A stretch of DNA of 64,000 bases from Butyrivibrio sp. MB2005 (GCF_000424285.1 NZ_KE384157.1:316682-380681), one strand, 5' to 3'. Positions 43,716-52,627 are shown, counted from the first letter of the stretch. Numbers and translations are program-made. The notes: generated from the letters alone by a model not told the origin.

Positions 43716-45758
43716 TCATAAAAGAAATACATTTTCGTCAGATAGGTCACTTTTTATTATATCATATTCAGCTTCCGTAAGGTCATATATTTCAGCAAGG
43801 CGAGCATCCAGCTCATCATAGAACACTACCTTTTCTTCAGAATCTGCCTGCATTATTCTGTCAACAAGACCGGCTATTTCTTCCTGGATCCTGGTGCTGA
43901 CACCGGGGATAGGTATCTGCTCGATATGAGACCTAAGCACCTTAACAGAACGGAATTTTTTCCTGAAATAGTATTCCGCTATCCTGCTGTTTAAAACAGC
44001 GAGTATGTATTTTATATCCAGCTCCGGAATCTTCGGAATAAGAACATTGCAGCTGTTAAGAGAAAGAGTCTGATTATCATCATAAGCAAAAACAAGGCGA
44101 TTCCCTATGAAGCGATAAAGGAGTTTTTCTTCAGCTCTGTAATACTCTGTCCTCGCAACCTGCTGGCATTTATCAGGGTCGTAATTGATATAGCACTTTG
44201 GGATTCTGAAGTTGTATTTAAATACGTCCTGGCCCTTTAGAATTATCTCATTTTTGGCGGTCTTTCTGGTCTGAAGCATCTCCTTGTTTGCACCGGTAAC
44301 AATACCCAGCGCAAAGATGGCATTGTCCTTTAGTCTCTCTGCTCTTGGCAAGTTATCCAGCTTTTCAAGAAGAGCATACTCTTCGTCAGGCACAAGGAAA
44401 TCAAAACAGATATCTGTTATCATCCTGTTGCCCTTAATGACAAAGCAGTTTTCGCCTTCATAAATCTTTGGTCTGTCCTTTAGGAAAAAGAGTTCATCAA
44501 GGGGTTCCTTAGCTTCTTCAGTTTTCCTGATCTGCAGGATTATAGAAGGGCACTGAACCCTGTCAAAGACCTCTCCCAAATACTCCATCTGAGATAGTCT
44601 TGTGTTTTTCAAAAGGAATGCTCTTATAGGGGCGTGTGCTTTTACCGTAAGAACTGATTCAGGAAGAACAAAGGAAAGTAAGCCTTCCGGCGATAATCTC
44701 TTAACCGCATGCTCCAAGAACAGATCGCAGGATTCAGGATTAGTGGTTTTACCGGATTCAAAATTCTCTCTTAATACTTCTTTCCTATCATCCGTGAAGC
44801 TATAGCCCCAAGGCGGGTTTCCAAGGATGATATCAAACCTCTCGCCATCTGTTTCGCTTTCCAAAAAGTCTGCCTCAGTTATGTGCTCTGCCCAAAACCG
44901 CTCATCTGCCTTCTTGTATTTTAGGGCCAGATTGATCCTTGCAAGAAGGACGCTTATCCTGTCTATGTCGCATCCATACAGATTCTCAACAGGCAGGCCC
45001 GGAGGGAGCTGCAGCAAAAAGTTACCGCTTCCGCAGCAGGGATCCAGAATCTTTTTATCAAGACCATCCATCAAAAGGGCCGCTTCAAAAAGGTGACCTA
45101 AAAGGCGCTTAACAACAGCGTTGGGAGTATAGTATGCCCCCTCTTTTTTTCGAAGACCTATGCTTTTTACTGATATGTATAAAAGTCCAAGGATGTCCTC
45201 TCCATGCTCAAAAACAAAGTCCTCAAAAGGAAGGTCATCATGCTCTGACAGATAAGAAAGCATGGCACCTCTATCGTTTATAAGCGCATCAATAAGACCT
45301 GCGTACAGGCCTATATCAAGCTCACCTGAAAGGTATCTCTTTATTATCTGCCCTGCATCCTCTGTCTTTTCAGATGCCGCACCAAGTCTGTCCAGTGTGA
45401 GCTTTAATGCACAGTCCGTAAGAAGAATTCTCATGACAAGCTCAGCGCTTTTAGAGAATTCATCCTTTCCGGATAGCTTTTCTATTATGTTTTCTACTTT
45501 GGGGAGATTGACTGATTTAGAAGAAGCATAGTCACGATACAAGGCTTTTCCTGAAATGAAAACCTTGTTTCGTCTGCTTTTTAGAGAAGACCTGCTGCCG
45601 TTTGCAAGTTCTTCTTTTAGGCATCTCACATAATCCTCAGAAAACATGTAAGCCTTTCCACGTTTTCCTTCGGCCTTGATTTTACCAAGCTTTATCCAGT
45701 TTCGCCCTGTGGCAGGAGAGATGGATAATTCCCTGCAAACCTGAGTCAATGTAAGCAT
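43716..45758 (-). CDS. N6-adenine DNA methyltransferase with N-terminal HTH and TaqI-type C-terminal domain
   Basis: A 680-residue class gamma-like adenine methyltransferase. Residues 1-55 look like an excisionase/MerR helix-turn-helix ('VCRELSISPATGRNWIKLGK'). A helical region follows, then the methylase with 'YYTPNAVVKRLL', motif I 'DPCCGSGNFLL', and catalytic 'GNPPWGY'. The C-terminal half resembles the TaqI/Eco57I specificity domain ('LNSRIAEYYFRKKFRS', 'QIPIPG'). No PD-(D/E)xK nuclease domain is seen and no restriction gene is adjacent, so it is an orphan methylase or half of a scattered system. RBS GAGGA. Confidence 0.88.
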   Translation of the reverse strand: MLTLTQVCRELSISPATGRNWIKLGKIKAEGKRGKAYMFSEDYVRCLKEELANGSRSSLKSRRNKVFISGKALYRDYASSKSVNLPKVENIIEKLSGKDEFSKSAELVMRILLTDCALKLTLDRLGAASEKTEDAGQIIKRYLSGELDIGLYAGLIDALINDRGAMLSYLSEHDDLPFEDFVFEHGEDILGLLYISVKSIGLRKKEGAYYTPNAVVKRLLGHLFEAALLMDGLDKKILDPCCGSGNFLLQLPPGLPVENLYGCDIDRISVLLARINLALKYKKADERFWAEHITEADFLESETDGERFDIILGNPPWGYSFTDDRKEVLRENFESGKTTNPESCDLFLEHAVKRLSPEGLLSFVLPESVLTVKAHAPIRAFLLKNTRLSQMEYLGEVFDRVQCPSIILQIRKTEEAKEPLDELFFLKDRPKIYEGENCFVIKGNRMITDICFDFLVPDEEYALLEKLDNLPRAERLKDNAIFALGIVTGANKEMLQTRKTAKNEIILKGQDVFKYNFRIPKCYINYDPDKCQQVARTEYYRAEEKLLYRFIGNRLVFAYDDNQTLSLNSCNVLIPKIPELDIKYILAVLNSRIAEYYFRKKFRSVKVLRSHIEQIPIPGVSTRIQEEIAGLVDRIMQADSEEKVVFYDELDARLAEIYDLTEAEYDIIKSDLSDENVFLL

Positions 45759-45785
45759 GCACTGTTCCTCACATTAAGATAATTT

Positions 45786-46394
45786 TCAAAGCTTTTTCTC
45801 GTAGTAGCCGTCCTTTTGTTCAAAGCCGGTCTTCTTAAGATATTCCTTGTGATTCTCATCAGCGCCGCGATAGATAAGTCTGTCTATTCCTTCAGGTGCC
45901 AGGTTATCCATAAGGAACTTGCCTATTGAAAAATCTCTGTATTCAGGGATTGAATAATCAAGCATTATGTCAAGATCGTAGTTTTTTAGCTCGCCGAGAA
46001 GCACTCCTACAGGCTTACCCTCATGGCATACAACGAAGCCACAGTTAGCCCTTTTAAAATTCATTGAGATACCGGGGAAGCATTTTGCAATGTCCTCTTT
46101 GTAGTGGTTGATAATGAATCCTGTAAGTCCCTCATCTCCGTTAACCCTTACAAGATCGTAGTTCTTCTCAGTGGGCTTTAACATCTTGGACAGATAGTAA
46201 ACGTTGATGGCGATAAGTGCTACGTTCATTACTACTGTAGGAAATGCGTGGATGATAAGACCGTAAATAACGCAGAACAAGCTTCCGATGGAGTTTACAA
46301 CTCTCAGCTTGTAGACAGATACCATAAGAAATGATATAAGCACCAGCGCTGAACCAATATAACCAATAGCTTCAATAATAATCTTAGAATTCAT
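45786..46394 (-). CDS. YgjV-like membrane segment fused to a GNAT-like domain
   Basis: A 202-residue protein. Three transmembrane helices (about residues 6-70), with the 'SALVLISFLMVSVYKLR' and 'GSLFCVIYGLIIHAFPTVVMN' features of the YgjV family, precede a soluble part resembling a GNAT acyltransferase ('GKPVGVLLGELKNYDLDIML', 'SIGKFLMDNLAPEGIDRLIY', 'YLKKTGFEQKDGYYEKKL'). The acetyl-CoA loop is weak, so catalysis is uncertain. Last gene of the phospholipid run; may modify a lipid-linked amine. RBS GAGAGG. Confidence 0.7.
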   Translation of the reverse strand: MNSKIIIEAIGYIGSALVLISFLMVSVYKLRVVNSIGSLFCVIYGLIIHAFPTVVMNVALIAINVYYLSKMLKPTEKNYDLVRVNGDEGLTGFIINHYKEDIAKCFPGISMNFKRANCGFVVCHEGKPVGVLLGELKNYDLDIMLDYSIPEYRDFSIGKFLMDNLAPEGIDRLIYRGADENHKEYLKKTGFEQKDGYYEKKL

Positions 46395-46413
46395 AAAAAC
46401 CTCTCATTCAATT

Positions 46414-47229
46414 TTAAACTGTTTCCGCAACGACCTCTCCCATCTTAATGGGGAACTCTTCGCCCTTTGCGGATTTTACTTTGATCTCTTCTCTTAGTTT
46501 TATTTTGTCCTTGGGAACAAGCACTATAATGGTGGAACCACCATATTCAAAATGGCCCTTTTCTTCACCCCGATAAACTCTTCCTGCAATGGGCTTCTCA
46601 TTGACAATTCTGCCAACCAGCATTGCCCCCACTTCCATCTGGACGCAGCGGCCAAGCTCCTTAGAGTCAATAATGGAGTATTGCCTGCTGTTCTCTGTAA
46701 ATACCGGGAACTCTTCAAGAGCAACAGGTCTTACGGTGTGATAAAAGCCCCGTATCCTGCGATCTGCTTTTTTCATACCGTCAGTAAAATAGATATATCT
46801 GTGATAATGATTAACACACAGCCTGTATACAAAGCAGTATCCGCCTTCAAATTCTTCAGCCAGCTTTTTGTCTCTAAGGAGGCTTCGAATCGTAAAGGTG
46901 CTCTGCTTTACACTAAAGACCATTCCGTTTGTGATTCTGTTTACTTTAAGCAGTCCGTCGCAAGGCGCTATAACAGCATTCTCTCTGGGGCTTAAAGGCC
47001 GCAGCTCACTTTTTATTTTCCTGCAGAAAAAGTCGTTGAAGCTCCTTACATCATCAAGAATATAGTCCTCTATCCGAATTCCGTTGGCTTCTGCAAAAGG
47101 CTTAATAAGCAGCATCGATAGCCTCGAATCAAGAATGCGTCCGGAAAGTTCGGATAGGGGCTTAAGTGTAAGGGGCTTTAGGATAATTCTGCCAATATTC
47201 GTTTTGTATAAAAAATCTAATCCATTCAT
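46414..47229 (-). CDS. psd: Phosphatidylserine decarboxylase proenzyme
   Basis: Converts phosphatidylserine to phosphatidylethanolamine. The 271-residue proenzyme has 'SFNDFFCRKIKSELRP', 'APCDGLLKVN', 'CVNHYHRYIY' with the conserved His pair, and the autocleavage site 'YGGSTIIVLVPKD' (the usual LGST is GGST), which yields the pyruvoyl group from Ser. Its ATG overlaps the pssA stop (ATGA), so both are translated together. Membrane-associated. Confidence 0.96.
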   Translation of the reverse strand: MNGLDFLYKTNIGRIILKPLTLKPLSELSGRILDSRLSMLLIKPFAEANGIRIEDYILDDVRSFNDFFCRKIKSELRPLSPRENAVIAPCDGLLKVNRITNGMVFSVKQSTFTIRSLLRDKKLAEEFEGGYCFVYRLCVNHYHRYIYFTDGMKKADRRIRGFYHTVRPVALEEFPVFTENSRQYSIIDSKELGRCVQMEVGAMLVGRIVNEKPIAGRVYRGEEKGHFEYGGSTIIVLVPKDKIKLREEIKVKSAKGEEFPIKMGEVVAETV

Positions 47230-47939
47230 AGATTCTCAATAAGAATAAAAATATTAGCTATAAACTCAAGAAGCCCTATTGCCACGCCGATGCAAATCAC
47301 TTTGAGACCAGGCTTGGGAATCTTGAAGTTACCGATAAACAGCATACCCACAAGAAACAGCATCCAGAAATAGAAAAATGTAAGGTCTGCCCTTGTGAAA
47401 TAATGGATTATAAGTGTCAGCGGAAAAATAAGTGCAGCTGCTGTAACAGGAAGTCCGGTAAAATATTCTACCCCAAGCTTTTCCTTCTGCTCTGCTCTCT
47501 CTGCCGCTGTGGAATTAAAATACGCAAGTCTTACAAGTGCTGAAAGAATGTAGAAAGCTGCGATTGATAAAAGAATTACAACAAGCCATCCTTTAGCTGT
47601 ATTCATGCTGCCTCTTATTACATCCTTAAAGGCTCCGTTTACACGAAGCTGGGCTATTCCGATTGAAGCCGGAAGTACACCAAAACAAATCAGATCAGAA
47701 AGCGAATCTATCTGAGCACCAAATTCCTTCTCAAAATCACTTCTGTTCTTTTTAGTTCTGGCAACCCTTCCGTCAAAGGCATCCAGAAGTCCGGAAATCA
47801 TAAGAAAAAGCGTTCCGCCATAAGGATGTCCGATTCCGGTCATAGTAATGATTATGCCTATTGCTCCGGAAACAGTTGAAAGATAGGTGAGAATAACAGT
47901 GTAGTCATATACGCCTATCATCTTTTTTTCTTTGTCCAT
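47226..47939 (-). CDS. pssA: CDP-diacylglycerol-serine O-phosphatidyltransferase
   Basis: Makes phosphatidylserine from CDP-diacylglycerol and serine, feeding Psd. The 237-residue membrane protein has the CDP-alcohol phosphatidyltransferase motif DG-x2-AR-x8-G-x3-D-x3-D, visible as 'DGRVARTKKN' and 'FGAQIDSLSD'. About six to seven transmembrane helices. The ATG at 47939 is chosen for its GGAGG; it overlaps the end of the upstream flippase-like gene by 22 bases. Confidence 0.95.
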   Translation of the reverse strand: MDKEKKMIGVYDYTVILTYLSTVSGAIGIIITMTGIGHPYGGTLFLMISGLLDAFDGRVARTKKNRSDFEKEFGAQIDSLSDLICFGVLPASIGIAQLRVNGAFKDVIRGSMNTAKGWLVVILLSIAAFYILSALVRLAYFNSTAAERAEQKEKLGVEYFTGLPVTAAALIFPLTLIIHYFTRADLTFFYFWMLFLVGMLFIGNFKIPKPGLKVICIGVAIGLLEFIANIFILIENL

Positions 47940-48961
47940 AAATATCCTCCAAGAGTTACTAGCCCGCTTATTGTAACACAAAAGTAAAAGGTTATTCCAC
48001 GGCTTAACATATCAAGCTGTAGTGCGGCTTCGTGGGTCATTATATTTGAAAACCCATCTATCATCAAATAGTCCGCAACACCCATAGCACCGGGTATCGG
48101 AACAAAATTATAGCCAATCGTAATAAGACACTGCTTGGCAAAAAGCGTAACAGAATCTCTGTTGTTACCACCAATGCACAGATGCATAAACATAGGAACT
48201 GCTATCTGGGATGCTCTCTGAAGAACATTCCATGCAAAGGCTTTTCGAAGAATCCCATTTTTGCCCGCAAAGAGCTTTGCACAGTTTTTATAATCTTTAT
48301 GCATATCTTCGATTTTACTAAGAGCATGCTCGCTGTTATGAATAATCTTTTTCTTACACAAATACATGACAATGCGTTTGATAAAAGCAAAAACATTATC
48401 ACTTTTCTTTAGCACCATAAAGAAAAAAATCGTAAGTCCGGTAAGAACTACAAATCCAATAACTATCAGCACTCTGGACAGAGTCTCAAAGTCCCTGAAA
48501 AAACCGGGATGCATTATCACTGCAATGATCCCAAGAAAAACTATCGCAGCCGTGTACATCATCAGATTAAGAATAAGCGTAGCAGATACAACGCCTGCTG
48601 GAATTCCATCTTTGTGCATGAAATAAGCACTGGCGGGCTGGCCTCCTGTAGCTGATGGTGTGATTGCTGAAAAGTACACATCAGATGTACTGTAAAGGAT
48701 TCCCTTTCTAAGACTTCTTTTATAAGAAATCCCCTTAAGTATCGAGCAAATGGCAACGCCTTCAAGTACCACGTAAGCCGCAGCACAGGCTATGGATATG
48801 ATCAGATATGGCTTTTTGCCATCTATCATCACATTAAAAAGCTGCTCGATGGACAGACTTCTGCTCTGCTTAAATATTGCCCACACTGTAACCCCTGCCA
48901 GCAAAGTGGAAAACAGCATCCAGAATATTTTTTTGTAAACAGAACGATCCTGCTTTGCCAT
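47918..48961 (-). CDS. Flippase-like / lysylphosphatidylglycerol synthetase TM-region protein
   Basis: A 347-residue polytopic protein of the UPF0104/LPG_synthase_TM family, with about eight helices. Typical blocks: 'YSTSDVYFSAITPSATGGQPASAYFM' (read as TPSATGGQPASAYFM) and 'NFVPIPGAMGVADYLM'. It is the membrane half of MprF-like proteins without the aminoacyltransferase half, and the group is thought to move lipids across the membrane. Overlap with pssA (22 bases) and psd supports a role with phospholipid. ATG at 48961 is preferred over an upstream GTG. Confidence 0.88.
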   Translation of the reverse strand: MAKQDRSVYKKIFWMLFSTLLAGVTVWAIFKQSRSLSIEQLFNVMIDGKKPYLIISIACAAAYVVLEGVAICSILKGISYKRSLRKGILYSTSDVYFSAITPSATGGQPASAYFMHKDGIPAGVVSATLILNLMMYTAAIVFLGIIAVIMHPGFFRDFETLSRVLIVIGFVVLTGLTIFFFMVLKKSDNVFAFIKRIVMYLCKKKIIHNSEHALSKIEDMHKDYKNCAKLFAGKNGILRKAFAWNVLQRASQIAVPMFMHLCIGGNNRDSVTLFAKQCLITIGYNFVPIPGAMGVADYLMIDGFSNIMTHEAALQLDMLSRGITFYFCVTISGLVTLGGYLWTKKKR

Positions 48962-49027
48962 CTGACTGGGAGCCACCTTTCTTTTATATAACTATATATT
49001 ACTACACTTTACCTGCCTGTTGGAGTT

Positions 49028-51220
49028 CTAAATTAGCTTCATCCCTGACTCAAAAGCATAAGGATACAAAAATATCCTATCCTGCCCGTCATCGAATTCC
49101 ACATGGAATTTAAGCGGCATGTCAAACTCATCAAGATCCACGTCTGTTACGTAGCCCTCACCATACCTTGGCTGTGATATTCTCTGGCCTATGATAAGCT
49201 CTGTTGGTACATCTACGGTCTTGGCAGGAGCCTTCTTCTGCGCGTAATTATTTGTTCTAAGAGTCTTTTTGATTGAGGCTTTAGATATGGAAGCTTTGGA
49301 TTTTTCATGGCTATTATTTCTGCTGCCCTCACCTGACTTGTTAACATCATTTCCGGCCTTATCAGGATCTGATGATATCTCTCTTACAAAAGTGGAATCC
49401 TCGTCATTGTAAGTAAGGATGTTCAGCCTGTTTCTGGCTCTTGTCATACCCACATAGAAAATCCTGCGCTCCTCCTCAAAGTCTCGCACTTCCTGGGGAG
49501 TGGTAAAGGCTTTTGTACTGATTACTTCACTTGGAAAAACTCCGTCGCAGGCATCCATCAGATAGACTGCATCATATTCAAGTCCTTTGCTTGAATGGAT
49601 TGTTGAGAGTATAAATATCTGTCTGTAATCAGTTTCCTTATCTCTGAAAATATCCTGCAGTTCCGAAAGCCTTCTCATAAAGCCATCTATTGTATTTTCG
49701 TTTCCGGCGATCATTTTCAAAATGAAAAGCTTATTTGTATCTATGTGATTATTCTCAAGATATTCGCCATAGCCCATGAATCTCTCAATTCTATTCAAAG
49801 CCTTGAAAGGCTCTTCATATCTCATATTTGAGAGATGGGTCCTTAATGCTCTGCACTTTGCCTTTACATGGGCGTTAAGAAGCTCTGTTTCCTCAACAGC
49901 ATCGAGGATTGGAATCTCAGCGTTTGATGCAAGTCTGCACAATCTCTCAGCCTCAGCTTTTTTCAGATAGGTCTGGCATTTAAAATATATTCTTAAAAAG
50001 CTATCTTCATCATACGGATCCATGCAAAACTTAAGAATACTCTCTATGTCCAGAACCACTCTGTGGGTGAAAAAAGCAAGGTCTGCATTTTTTATGCGAT
50101 AGGAAATACCCTGCCGCTCTAGGACATCCACAAGCGGTATTATGCTCTCATTATCCCTGTACAAAACCGCAGTCTGGCAGGTTACATCTGCTGCAACCTT
50201 GGCAAGATAATTGTACTGATTCCGCCTGCTGTTTAGCTGGATATAGTTTATGTCCTGAGCCTTTTCCCTGGTAGGTCTCATACGCTTATCATGGCGGAGC
50301 TGATTGTGCCTGATAAAGGTATCTGCAGCCGACACTATCGCAGCATTGGACCTGAAATTCTGATCCATTATAAGGACCTTTGCCGCAGGATGATCCTTTT
50401 CAAAATTAAGGAGCGCTTCGGGGTAAGCTGCCCTAAAGCCGTATATACTCTGATCCTCATCTCCCACCATGAAAAGATTCCCGTCTTTCCCTGACAGCAG
50501 GCCTATTATCATGTGCTGTACCTTGGATGTATCCTGAGCCTCATCGACGCAGATATATCTGTATTTTTCCTGATAGAATTTCAAAAGATCCGGAGAGCCC
50601 TTGAGCATTCTGTAGGCGTAGACCATCTGATCGTCGTAGTCCATAAGGCCACGCCTTTTAAGCTCTGAGTTATATGCTTCATAAATTGGATAAATATCAA
50701 TATCAGAGTCGCTCTCAAGGTTCTTTATTTCATCATCCGTCAGCAGCATATTTTTACAGTACGTAATAAGGGTCCTTACACCCTTGATATCACTTTCTGT
50801 GGGGTAGTCTCCCTCCACCTTGAGGTATATGTCTGAGAGAATCTTACCCGTCAGCTTTTCATCTGTTACAAGATCGTAGGGCTTTTTGCCAATCAACCTG
50901 CCGTAGTGCTGAATTATCTTGGCGCAGATTCCGTTGATAGTCCTGAATTCAAGGGACGTGGAAACATCTTCTCCAAATATGGACTTAAAACGCTCTGCCA
51001 TGTCCTTTGTGGCAGCAACCGTATAGGTTAGGGTCAGAATGTGCTCCGGCTCTATCCTCTTGCAATAAAGCATGTATCCTAGCCTGTTCACAAGAACCGT
51101 AGTCTTACCGCTTCCTGGCACCGCAAGCAGCAGTACAGGCCCCTCTGTGGTCTTTACCGCTTCAAGCTGCTGACTGCTTAGGTGTTTTAAGTATCGTTCA
51201 TAAAAATCATTTTCGTTCAT
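49028..51220 (-). CDS. UvrD/PcrA/Rep-type superfamily I DNA helicase
   Basis: A 730-residue 3'-5' helicase. 'LLAVPGSGKTTVLVNR' is Walker A, 'ICVDEAQDTSKVQ' Walker B, 'GDEDQSIYGFRAA' motif III, 'LSTIHSSKGLEYDAVYL' motif V and 'FYVGMTRARNRL' motif VI. After the helicase core comes a Ser/Lys-rich linker and a C-terminal module ('ISQPRYGEGYVTDVD', 'FHVEFDDGQDRIF') like the RNA-polymerase-interacting Tudor domain of PcrA. It is shorter and more divergent than standard PcrA, so the chromosome probably has another. Weak ribosome site. Confidence 0.93.
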   Translation of the reverse strand: MNENDFYERYLKHLSSQQLEAVKTTEGPVLLLAVPGSGKTTVLVNRLGYMLYCKRIEPEHILTLTYTVAATKDMAERFKSIFGEDVSTSLEFRTINGICAKIIQHYGRLIGKKPYDLVTDEKLTGKILSDIYLKVEGDYPTESDIKGVRTLITYCKNMLLTDDEIKNLESDSDIDIYPIYEAYNSELKRRGLMDYDDQMVYAYRMLKGSPDLLKFYQEKYRYICVDEAQDTSKVQHMIIGLLSGKDGNLFMVGDEDQSIYGFRAAYPEALLNFEKDHPAAKVLIMDQNFRSNAAIVSAADTFIRHNQLRHDKRMRPTREKAQDINYIQLNSRRNQYNYLAKVAADVTCQTAVLYRDNESIIPLVDVLERQGISYRIKNADLAFFTHRVVLDIESILKFCMDPYDEDSFLRIYFKCQTYLKKAEAERLCRLASNAEIPILDAVEETELLNAHVKAKCRALRTHLSNMRYEEPFKALNRIERFMGYGEYLENNHIDTNKLFILKMIAGNENTIDGFMRRLSELQDIFRDKETDYRQIFILSTIHSSKGLEYDAVYLMDACDGVFPSEVISTKAFTTPQEVRDFEEERRIFYVGMTRARNRLNILTYNDEDSTFVREISSDPDKAGNDVNKSGEGSRNNSHEKSKASISKASIKKTLRTNNYAQKKAPAKTVDVPTELIIGQRISQPRYGEGYVTDVDLDEFDMPLKFHVEFDDGQDRIFLYPYAFESGMKLI

Positions 51221-51344
51221 TTATTATTTCCATATGCCCCAAACTTCCGAGACCGCATCCCTTTGTTTTTGAGATTTCAACCATCTCTTGATTTTGAGTC
51301 TTCATTCATCCTTTTGGAACCATTGACTGATCTCGTTCAAATTC

Positions 51345-51621
51345 TTTACATTACATCGCCGCGCCTGCCCTCATGCCATTTCGATGTAATCCTGACTCGC
51401 TTTTACCGCGCAGCGCTCATAGAATAGCTTCCGCGATGTAATTTCGCCTTTCCAAGCCATTTACATTACATCGCTGCGCCTGTCCTAATGTCATTTCGAT
51501 GTAATCCTGACTCGCTTTTACCGCGCAGCGCTTATAGAATAGCTTCTACGATGTAATTCCATAAATTTCCAATTCTTCCCATTACCGCGCAGTTCCTGCC
51601 TTCAACCTATTTCGATGTAAT
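51345..51621. repeat. 115-bp tandem repeat with inverted ATTACATCG/CGATGTAAT motifs
   Basis: Two near-identical units start at 51345 and 51460 (period 115) and a degenerate third part follows to 51621. The 9-mer ATTACATCG or its reverse complement CGATGTAAT occurs seven times: forward at 51350 and 51465, reverse at 51382, 51434, 51497, 51549 and 51613. In each unit the first two form a perfect inverted repeat. Each unit also has CGCTTTTACCGCGCAGCGCT. No open reading frame runs through. Unlike any known family I can name. Confidence 0.85.
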
Positions 51622-51761
51622 TTACGGAGATCACTCTCATCTCAGGAGCTTTCCTCTGTAAAAGCACCCTGTCACAGTAATTCATGCTTCCTATAGCACT
51701 TCCATTTCTGTGCAGAACCTTTTTTAAGCCATCCCGTAGAAATTTGATTTTCGACCACGCT

Positions 51762-51824
51762 GTAGAGTGAATTTTTAAATTCGTAAAGTGAATTTTCATA
51801 TTCATAGAGTGAATTTTTAAAAAT
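51762..51824. repeat. 21-bp tandem repeat, three copies
   Basis: Consecutive 21-base units GTAGAGTGAATTTTTAAAT-TC, GTAAAGTGAATTTTCATAT-TC and ATAGAGTGAATTTTTAAAAAT lie head to tail. The period is a multiple of three, but no convincing gene crosses it, and the minus-strand frame (51602-51805) has no ribosome site. Confidence 0.75.
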
Positions 51825-51931
51825 TAACCATCACCTCATAAATAACACTGATCTTATCTCTTACAATCACGCTGTTCAAACATGGAAAAATCACATACAA
51901 CAGTATACTACAGTGGTGTGGGAGCGAAGGC

Positions 51932-51998
51932 AAGGGGCATGCCTTCCGGTGGAGATTTTCGCACGTATCATAGGCGAAAATACAACCGCTTGCCCCTT
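51932..51998. ncRNA. Long stem-loop upstream of the GH3 remnant (possible structured leader)
   Basis: AAGGGGCA (51932-51939) pairs with TGCCCCTT (51991-51998). Inside, CGGT-GATTTTCGC pairs with GCGAAAATAC-ACCG around an 11-base loop, giving a nearly continuous stem of about 24 pairs. It sits 110 bases before the GH3 remnant on the same strand. No T run follows, so it is not a terminator. No known riboswitch consensus was recognised. Confidence 0.45.
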
Positions 51999-52108
51999 AC
52001 CGTAGCGACACGGATCATCCTTATCCCCCAGGTCAGAAAGCATGCTTGCTGGCCTGCCCTATGGTAAAATATAAGCATCGCACTAAGTCAAATATGGGGG
52101 AATTACAA

Positions 52109-52531
52109 ATGAGTCAGCGAAATTATCCAGGAACAACTTCACTTGAAATAACAGATAGAGAAATTACCTCTATAAAAATAGCAAGAAAAGCTGCAGCTGA
52201 GGGTATGGTTTTACTAAAAAACGACGGAGTATTGCCACTAAAAGATGGTGAAAAGATCGCACTTTATGGCGGTGGCGCTTCATACACGGTAAAAGGTGGA
52301 ACAGGCTCAGGCATGGTAAATAACAGAAATAATGTCAGCATCACAGAAGGACTTAAGGCTGCAGGCTTTGATTTCCTAAATATTGACTGGCTGCAAGCCT
52401 ACGATGCAGAGGATGAACTTGAAAGCCTAAAGACCATTACTACGCTTTATAGCAAGACCATCGTAATACTTAATGTAGGCGGAATTATCGACCTGTCCTT
52501 GATGCATGCTGCCGCAGAATGCTCTCAATGA
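52109..52531 (+). pseudogene. GH3 beta-glucosidase remnant, internally deleted
   Basis: The 140-codon frame starts well (GGGGGA site) with 'SLEITDREITSIKIARKAAA', 'EGMVLLKNDGVLPLKDGEKIALYGGGAS' (two blocks of a GH3 domain) and 'YTVKGGTGSGMVNNRN'. It then jumps from 'AYDAEDELESLKTI' to 'SKTIVILNVGGIIDLS', which normally lies over 100 residues later, and ends at TGA after 'HAAAECSQ'. Family enzymes have 700 or more residues; the catalytic Asp region is missing. Another frame is open to about 52600 ('ALNDPAAYNLRQFHN'), suggesting a frameshifted old C-terminus. It should be inactive. Confidence 0.8.
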
Positions 52532-52578
52532 TCCTGCAGCTTACAACCTAAGACAATTCCACAACCTGATAGAACAAC

Positions 52579-52604
52579 AAAAAGCCTGGAAGTCCAGGCT
52601 TTTT
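52579..52604. terminator. Bidirectional intrinsic terminator
   Basis: AAAAGCCTGGA and TCCAGGCTTTT with a two-base loop, flanked by A and T runs. It lies between the GH3 remnant and the convergent PreA-like gene. Confidence 0.88.
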
Positions 52605-52627
52605 GCATGTCTATAATAATGTAAGAC

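Noticed and set aside
51345..51621. CRISPR array
   Set aside because: Units of 115 bases repeat throughout without short conserved repeats separated by unique spacers, and no cas gene is near.
51602..51805. 67-codon minus-strand frame over the 21-bp repeats
   Set aside because: No ribosome site, runs through repeats, no homology recognised.
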